From assembly GCF_027887165.1 (NCBI RefSeq), contig NC_077235.1, positions 4,116,016-4,180,015 on the forward strand: DNA of 64,000 bases, given 5' to 3'. Source of the DNA: Monodelphis domestica (taxonomy: Eukaryota > Chordata > Mammalia > Didelphimorphia > Didelphidae). The notes below the pieces were generated by a model. It was not told where the DNA came from, made no database searches, and saw nothing but the letters and a program-made list of their open reading frames with translations. The translations under genes were made by a program, and so were the position numbers. Below, in pieces: positions 58,340 to 64,000 of the stretch (positions are counted from its first letter, which is position 1; every line of letters starts with the position of its first letter).

Positions 58340-59040
58340 TCTGGTCACACCCTTTCTCTACTCCTGACTATTCTTCGCTGGACTCCTGAAGTCCTCTTCC
58401 TAAAGCACAAGGAGTAGCCATGTCACTCCAGGCCACTCATTAATTTGCAGTGAGTCCCTATCACCTTCAGGAACAAAGTGACAGTCCTCTGCTCAGAGAT
58501 CAAAGCCTTTTCTAACAGGGACTCCTCCTACCTGTCCAGTCCCCTTCTCCTTTACTCCCTTCCATGTACTCTGTGATCTAGCGCCATTGGGCTCCTAACT
58601 GTGCTTCCGATAAGAAACTGGGCATTTCCATTCCTGGAATGCCCTCCCTCTTCCCCTCTGCCTCCTGGATGCCCTGACTTCCTTCCCATCCCAATTAAAA
58701 TCCCACCTCCCCAATCCCTGTCAATTGGGCTATTGTCATCCTTTCTTCTGAGCTTCTTTCCTGTCTATAGGTGGTTTTTACATAGTTGTTTGGGTTTTCC
58801 TTGAGGGCAGGGGCTGTTTTTTCCTTTCTCTGTGTCCTCAGGGCTTAGCTCAGAACCCTGTTGTTGTTGTTGTTGTTGTCATCTTCTTCCCCTCCTCCTC
58901 CTCCTCTTCCTTCACATTTTCCCTTTCTTTCTATCTTAGCATCAGTTCTAACCAAGAAGAGCAGTAATAGCTAGGCAGTCAGGATTAAGTGACTTTCCCA
59001 GGGTCACCCAACTAGGAAGTTCAGTAAATGCTTCTTGACA
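58340..59040 (+). mobile_element. LINE-2 3' end, U6 copy
   Basis: CATGTCACTCCAGGCCACTC, CCTATCACCTTCAGGAACAA, GGAATGCCCTCCCTCTTCCC, TTAAAATCCCACCTCC, TTGAGGGCAGGGGCTG and AGTAAATGCTTCTTGACATG. The best kept L2 in the window. The TTG/CTC run at 58861-58910 and a SINE piece interrupt its last part. Confidence 0.75.
58935..59027 (-). mobile_element. SINE fragment
   Basis: TATCTTAGCATCAGTTCTAA, AGAAGAGCAGTAATAGC, CCCAGGGTCACCCAACTAGG: middle of the tRNA-type SINE, head missing. Confidence 0.75.
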
Positions 59041-59224
59041 TGACTTGGCCCTTATACAGGTGTCTAGGAAGCAGCAGCAATCAGTGTGTTCTCTCTGTCT
59101 CTGTCTCTCCTCTGCCCAGGTCTCAGTTTTCTTATTTGTAAAATTAGATGATTAGATGGCCTCTGGTGTGTCTTCAATGTCTTGGATTTTTAAGTACTAG
59201 TTTGACATCATCTGTTGAATCATT

Positions 59225-59320
59225 CTTTAAGAAAATTGTTTATTGTGAGTCATGTAACCATAGAAAAATATTCTAAATCAATTCATTAAATAAAAATGTT
59301 CAATTCGAAAAAATTATTTT
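59225..59320 (+). mobile_element. L1 3' terminus fragment
   Basis: GTCATGTAACCATAGAAAAA then TATTCTAAATCAATTCATTA and an A-rich end match the L1 3' end at 25720-25760. Confidence 0.55.
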
Positions 59321-59384
59321 ATTGATTTCCACAATACTGGTCTGAGTATTTCAATTTATAAATTAAGCTTTTTTTTCATCATGC

Positions 59385-60060
59385 TGTTTGAGCCTCAGTT
59401 TCCTCATCCAGAGAATGGCAATAATAATTGGCACCTACCTCCCAGGGCTACTGTGAGGGGGGTCAATCAGATAATAAACTTGTATTAAAGGGCTCCTAAT
59501 GTTCCAGGCACTATGCTAAGAGTTAGGGATACAAAAGGAAGCGAAAGACAGTTCTTGACTGCCCAGAGCTTCTAATCTGATGGGAGAGAAAACCAGCAAG
59601 CAAATATGTACAAACAAGCTATTTCCAGGACAAATAGTAAATTGTGAAGAAAGGGAAGGCACTGGAATGAAGAGGGGTGGGAAAAGCTCAGAATTGGAGT
59701 TAAAAGTGAGATTGTAGTTGGTACTTAAAGGAATCCCGGGTGCAAGAGCATTTGAGGCATGGGGGTCTGGCAAAAAAAATGCCCAAAGCAAAGAGATGGA
59801 GGACTTTATTCTAGAAGAGCCAGGAGGCCATTGTCATTGGATCAAAGAGTATGTGTTGGGGAGCAAGGTGTAAGGAGACCAGAAAGGTAGGAGGGGACCA
59901 GGTGATGTAGGACTTTGAAGGCCACAACATTTCATATTTGATCCTGCAGGCAATAGGGAGCCACTGGAGTTTCTTGAGTAGTGAGGTGACATGGTCAGAC
60001 CCATGCTTTAGGAAAATCACTTTGGTGACTGAATGGAAGATGGCCTGGACTGGGGAGAGA
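59385..60060 (+). mobile_element. Old L2/MIR-class repeat
   Basis: GAGCCTCAGTTTCCTCATCC (MIR-like), CCAGGCACTATGCTAAGAGT and GGGATACAAAAGG, then CAATAGGGAGCCACTGGAGT and GTGACATGGTCAGACCCATG. These phrases recur across mammals in old L2/CR1-class repeats; the exact family is by memory. Confidence 0.45.
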
Positions 60061-60394
60061 CCCCTGCCCTGCCCCACCCCAGCCCAACAGCTAGTCCAGC
60101 TAGGAGGTGATGAGGAGCTGCACAGGGGGACAGGGGGATAGCAGTGTCAGAGGAGAAAAGAGAACACATTGGGAAGGCGTTGAACAGGTGAAATTGCTAG
60201 GCCTTGGAAACCGATTGAACATAAGTGAAGTGTGGAGGGTGACACGGGTTCTGAGCTCAACACTAATAGAGAAGGGAGGAGGTGGAGAGGGATGGGCCAA
60301 AGGTGCTGAGTTCACTTCTGGACATGTGGAACTGGAGGGCAGCAGAGAGATCTGGCCATGAGATGATCCATGCAAAGTGCTTTGCATACATGAA

Positions 60395-60660
60395 ATCAGT
60401 ACCCATGTATCAGTTGTTTTCAGTCATGCCTGACTCTTTGTGACTCCATTTGAGGTTTTCTTGGCAAAGATCCTGGAGTCGTTTGCCGTTTGCTTCTCCA
60501 GGTCATTTGACAGATGAGGAAACTGAAGGCAGTGGGGTTAAATGACTTACCCAGAGTCACGCAGCTAGGAAGTCTCTACAGCTAGCTTTGAATTCAGGAA
60601 AATGAGTCTCCCTGACTCCAGCTTGGCACTCTATCCGCTGCACTGCCCAGCTGTCCAGCA
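60395..60660 (-). mobile_element. MAR1-type SINE
   Basis: CATGCCTGACTCTTTGTGAC, GAGGTTTTCTTGGCAAAGAT, GATGAGGAAACTGAAGG, CAGAGTCACGCAGCTAGG, CACTCTATCCGCTGCACTG. Nearly complete. Confidence 0.8.
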
Positions 60661-61499
60661 TGTTAGTGCTTATTAAATGAACCTTGTTACCACTGGTTAA
60701 AATCTCTATTTGTAATGCCCCTTTCCAACGCTTGGCATGGCAGAGTCTATTGGTTTCCCAGGTGCCTATTAGAGAGTAGGGATTGTGCCTGACCCTCTGA
60801 GATGCCAAGTCTGGTGTGAGATCAGTGTGAGGATGGCATTGTCTTGTTTGTCACATGGAACTGCTCACCCCAACACTAGTCACTATGGGAGGCCTCCTGC
60901 TTCCTTTGGAACTGCCTTCCGAACCTTGGGCGCCCAATGGGATACCCCCACCGTCCAAAAAGGATTTGTTTTTGGAAGTAGCTGAAGCTCATTCCAATCT
61001 CCGAAGATGTATCCGGTACCCAAATGGATTGTTGATTCATTGTTAGGTAGTATTCGGGGGTGGTTGCTGTTTGTCCTTGATTTTCTAAGAGAACTGATAA
61101 CATCATGGGAGGATGTCTTGACTTGGGCATCAGCTGGATTACAGTGAGGCAGAATGGCACCAAGTCACCATTGCCCTCGCGGTCTTCCAGAGTCTTCTAA
61201 GTCCAGCGGCAGGGTGAAAGTCAAGACTACTGGCATTAGCCCGGGTTCCGCCCAGGACAGCCTTGGTGTCTTTGATGTCTGAGCAAGCTCAACACACACC
61301 ACGGTGTGTTCTGGGCTGGGTTGGAGGGCTGTCACTTACCCTCAACCTGGCTTAGCCCATGTGCCCTACTGTGCATGCTGCAGCTTCTTGGAGCCACAGG
61401 AGAGAGTTGGGTGAAAGGTGGACCCCACCGGCGGATGAGCAGAAGGGGCCAGAGGAGCCAGCCCTCCCTGAACACCAACAATGCCATTCTTTTTGAATG

Positions 61500-61680
61500 C
61501 CATAGTTCATTTTTTCCCAGTTAACATGTACAAATATTTTTAACATTTTTAATCATTTCTTTATTTAATAAATTTTAGATATTGCAGTTTCCCTGAGTTA
61601 TATGATCAAACTCATCCCCCTCCCATGTTTTCTAAATTTGGGGGTCCCCAATAAAATAAGGCAAAGTCAACATGTGGCAT
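61500..61680 (-). mobile_element. Old L1 3' terminus
   Basis: TTTTTTCCCAGTTAACATGT, then TTTTTAACATTTTTAATCAT is the reverse of the older L1 3' end at 43470-43530. Confidence 0.5.
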
Positions 61681-62058
61681 GAATATAAATGGGCTCTGAG
61701 GGCTCCTGGGCTCAAAGGATGTATCTGGCTGCTGGAAGGACACACAGCCCTCCCCTTTCTGCCTTGCTTCTGGATTGTTTAGGGCATGGACCTCAATTGG
61801 CACACCTAAAGCCCTCTGGGAGCCAGCCCTTTGGAACCGAGCCCCACACCCCCTTGGGGTCCCCTCTTATACTTTTGCTATTTGTACATCCCCCCTTTTC
61901 TTAATGGTTTGGCAGTGAAGGGGAGGGAGGCAACAGGTTGTCTAATATGATGACCATCGGATGGATGGATGATTCTTAGGCGGGGGTTCAACCCCTCCTC
62001 CATGGCATGCCCCCCTTGAGCAGCCTGGTGGAGCAGCCCATGAACCCCTTCTCAGAAC

Positions 62059-62240
62059 AAGGCTTTTAAATTATTAGATTTCATTTCGATTACGAAACCT
62101 TTTCCCTGGGAAGCCAGAGAGCTCGTTTCCATGGTTACAGGAAACAGGACAGCCACACAGCTCATGCGTCAGTGTGCATAGAGGTTCTAAACAGGTGATG
62201 GATTTTGCTGGGAAGCAGGCGCCAGGATACCAGGTTAGTT
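62059..62240 (+). repeat. Array unit U7 (last, cut short)
   Basis: Lead-in and X-box block to GGGAAGCAGGCGCCAGGATA, after which similarity to the other units ends at about 62240. This marks the right border of the array. Confidence 0.7.
62125..62138 (-). promoter_or_regulatory. RFX X-box candidate, U7
   Basis: Minus strand GTAACCATGGAAAC with flanks as in U1 and U5 (GAGAGCTC before, AGGAAAC after). Confidence 0.55.
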
Positions 62241-62929
62241 TGAGCCAATCTTTTTTCCTCTATTTGCTATATATTTGTGTGGATATTGGGACAATATTTA
62301 TCTCATCCTAGGGCTGCTCTGTCAGGGCATCTGCCTCTCTCTGTCACCGGTCCTGGTTTCCTCTTCTGCATTGTGGGATATTGTTGATAAGTTCTCGTTG
62401 GCATTTTCTGTTTCTTTTATCGTTGTGGTTATTCCATGTAGCCTCCCCCCAGCCCTTCCCAGAGAGCCAGCCGTCCTTTATGGGGAATGTTAACGGTTCA
62501 GAGGAAAGCTCAGCCAATGGATCAATGCATTGAAAATGCCCCAAGCCCTGTGCAGTGGGTGCCACCTGTGGACCTCCCACCTCCCCAAGGGCTAGGCTGA
62601 GGACATGGCTGCATCCCTCCCCTGGCTCCCCTCCCGCTCGCTTGCTCGCTCGGGATTTCCGGATGGTCATTAGCCTTTCCCTGAGTGCCTGAGTGCAGCC
62701 TTTTCTTGCCTTTCCTCAGTTACTTTGCATCAGTTCACGGAGATCTTTCCATGCTTCTTTGCATGCATCACATATAGCATTTCTGATGCCGTTACATCCA
62801 TGTGCCGTGCCTAATGTGCGTGGCGTGGCCAGCCCCATCGAGGGGCAGCTGCATGCTCTCACCGAATCCTGCCGTACAAAGGGGCTCCTCCTCATGGCTA
62901 GCCTCTGCGGGGCATAGACCCTGCTCCGA
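62241..62929. other. Spacer between array and CpG island
   Basis: Mostly unassigned. 62705-62800 (CTTTGCATCAGTTCACGGAG, ATCTTTCCATGCTTC) resembles an old L1 3' UTR. A CGCTTGCTCGCTCG run lies near 62638. Confidence 0.4.
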
Positions 62930-63375
62930 GGGGTGGGCAGCCTAGCGAGCAATGCCGGGGGTCGTGCACAAAAGGGGGCTGCACTTCCCCGAGGCTTTTC
63001 CTGCCTCCTTGGGGGCTCCTTTGCTAATGCTGAGCCATCCTGGCGTCCCTGCCGTGAATCCTACTTGGGCAGGGACTGCTTTTTCCAACTCCACTGCTGC
63101 AGTCTCTGGCGAGATTGTGCTCGCCATTCTCGGGTCAGTGTGCATGAACGCCCGCCCGGGGCTGGCCTACAGGTTTTCTTTTGTGCTTTTCCCTTCCTCC
63201 GAAGGCACTAGAGGGACGTTTGTCTCCTAGGCGGGGCCTTGTCTCGGTTTTCCCGAATCCTTGGGGAAGTGGAGATGCTAATTGTTGTTGGAAAGTTTGC
63301 TCGGTTCTCCTAGGAATGCGGCGGGAGCCGGAGGGCCCCTTTTGCAGCTCCGTCTATTGCCTTTCGTTCCTAGAT

Positions 63376-63398
63376 GGGGGCGGGGGGGGGGCGGGGGG
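63376..63398 (+). other. G-rich run, GC boxes / possible quadruplex
   Basis: Three G runs of 5, 10 and 6 separated by single C. Fits Sp1-type GC boxes (GGGGCGGGG) and could fold as a G-quadruplex. Confidence 0.6.
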
Positions 63399-63430
63399 CT
63401 TGTGAGGGTCTCCTCTGGGCCCCGGAGTGG

Positions 63431-63436
63431 GATTGG
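63431..63436 (-). promoter_or_regulatory. Inverted CCAAT box
   Basis: GATTGG on plus (CCAATC on minus), in the CpG island; a second copy is at 63605-63610. NF-Y sites of this kind are common in CpG-island promoters. Confidence 0.4.
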
Positions 63437-63604
63437 CGCCTAAGCTGCCCTGTTCGTCCTTTGTCTCTCCTGGGTCGGTGCTCATTTCACCTGGCTCTCC
63501 TTCCCTTTTCGGGCGTCTTTTAGATTAGCTACGGGCTTGTCGGCGTTGGTGGGCAGGACCAGCCCGGCTTTATTGGCCCTTTGGGCAGGGCTTTTGTCTC
63601 CTCC

Positions 63605-63610
63605 GATTGG
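63605..63610 (-). promoter_or_regulatory. Inverted CCAAT box
   Basis: GATTGG on plus, followed by CATCC; 174 bases from the first. Confidence 0.4.
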
Positions 63611-63739
63611 CATCCTTCCCTCCCGGGGGCTAACTGGGGGTCGGTATCGGGGCCGCCGCCTCATTTTTAAATGCTAATGCGGTCCCCAGCCCTCTCCCTC
63701 TCCCTCCCCCTTCCAGTGGACCGCTGCAGGCTCTCTGGG

Positions 63740-63823
63740 GTAAAATCGTGTCTGGCGGCTCCAAATCTGGCTGATCTGGTGCAGCGATTGCAGGACTCGC
63801 TGGTGCAGCCGCACTGATTTTAC
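63740..63823. repeat. Inverted repeat (hairpin-capable)
   Basis: GTAAAATC...GCGGCT at 63740-63760 pairs with AGCCGC...GATTTTAC at 63807-63823: two perfect arms of 8 and 6 base pairs with an unequal bulge (7 versus 3), loop about 46 bases. Confidence 0.6.
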
Positions 63824-64000
63824 TACGGAAAGGCGTTCCCTCGTCCCACCCCCTAATCTGCCTCGGCTCCCGTCCCGGGGGACCGGCATGGCCCCACCAG
63901 GCTGCCGGGGCGAGCAGCGCCTCATCTCCTCCTTTGGAGGAGAAAAGGTCACCCAGCCGTCCCTGGGGACAAATCGCGCCCCCGGGCTGTGCTCCCTGCT

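Larger units (their letters stand above)
56056..62058 (+). repeat. Array unit U6
   Basis: X-box block (56056-56420), simple repeat, CTCCTGCTAGCAATC block (56700-56830), TCAGTCATTGCAATCTC / GTCATTGTGAGCATCC blocks (56870-57180), GTTCTTCTAAAGATGAA to ACCAAAAGGGCAAATC block (57200-57600, SINE inside), 57640-57870, CAGATGGCTGGTGGTCAG block (57910-58140), L2 (58340-59040), L2/MIR-like stretch (59385-60060), MAR1, GAGGATGGCATTG block (60800-60970), 61000-61060, GGGCTCTGAGGGCTCC block (61680-61760) and lead-in. 61060-61500 has no recognised repeat. Confidence 0.75.
62930..64000. promoter_or_regulatory. CpG island, runs off the right edge
   Basis: CpG is rare across most of the window but dense here: a hand count gives about 45 CpG in 63301-64000, with GC near 60%, so observed/expected is about 0.7. 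No TE is seen from 62930. Features include GGGGCGGGG-like boxes, two inverted CCAAT boxes and an inverted repeat. It is probably the promoter or first exon of a gene to the right. Open frames in it (60 and 92 residues on minus, 92 on plus) are GC-rich and show no known domain. Confidence 0.65.

Noticed and set aside
52340-62240. CCCAG|GTAGAG, CCCAG|GTAAAG and CCAG|GTTAGT near 52515, 56227 and 62231 look like splice donors after the X-box block.
   Set aside because: U1 reads CCAGGCAGAG and no acceptor is shared across units, so an exon is not supported.
63482-63952. Minus-strand frames of 60 and 92 residues in the CpG island as first exons.
   Set aside because: GC-rich DNA gives such frames by chance; no domain or splice evidence.
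1-64000. CRISPR arrays, operons or bacterial-type signals.
   Set aside because: The repeats and composition are those of a mammalian genome; no short regular direct repeats with unique spacers exist.

Overview
The window looks like non-coding DNA from a marsupial, probably an opossum or relative. That is an inference from repeat families: tRNA-type SINEs whose 3' half ends in the lysine-codon-like body common in marsupials, MAR1-type SINEs, marsupial-style L1 (EN motif QETH, RT motif FADD), L2 3' ends and a Charlie-like hAT element. No host protein-coding exon, tRNA or rRNA gene can be supported. The only long open frames belong to LINE-1 elements.

Under the transposons lies a tandem array of a low-copy unit, covering roughly 3461-62240. 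Seven copies (U1-U7) plus a left partial (U0) share the same blocks in the same order on the + strand. The unit is about 4-5 kb once insertions are removed, and the copies are old and clearly diverged by eye. Each of the seven copies carries a 14-bp palindromic site that fits the RFX X-box consensus on the minus strand. One 1.1-kb tract in U3 and U4 is almost identical, which suggests recent gene conversion or a recent copy event.

Layout: 1-2878 two L1s on the minus strand, one inserted in the other; 2879-3460 an LTR-like stretch; 3461-17107 U0 and U1, split by two nested TE stacks (5537-9115 and 10308-14632); 17108-28601 U2, split by a full-length but decayed L1 (19111-25798) that itself holds SINEs, a solo LTR and a later L1 end; 28602-47762 U3, into which about 17 kb of L1 material has accumulated (30448-47285); 47763-62240 U4-U7, more compact, with L2, SINEs, a solo LTR and a hAT element; 62930-64000 a CpG island reaching the window edge, with inverted CCAAT boxes and a G-rich run, probably the promoter side of a gene lying to the right.

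The most noteworthy items are the undescribed tandem array with its invariant RFX-like site, the near-identical tract within it, an L1 with a probable 3' transduction, an L1 copy lacking its own 3' end yet flanked by a perfect 19-bp target duplication, and the CpG island at the end of the array. Coordinates of old repeats are by eye and may be off by tens of bases.
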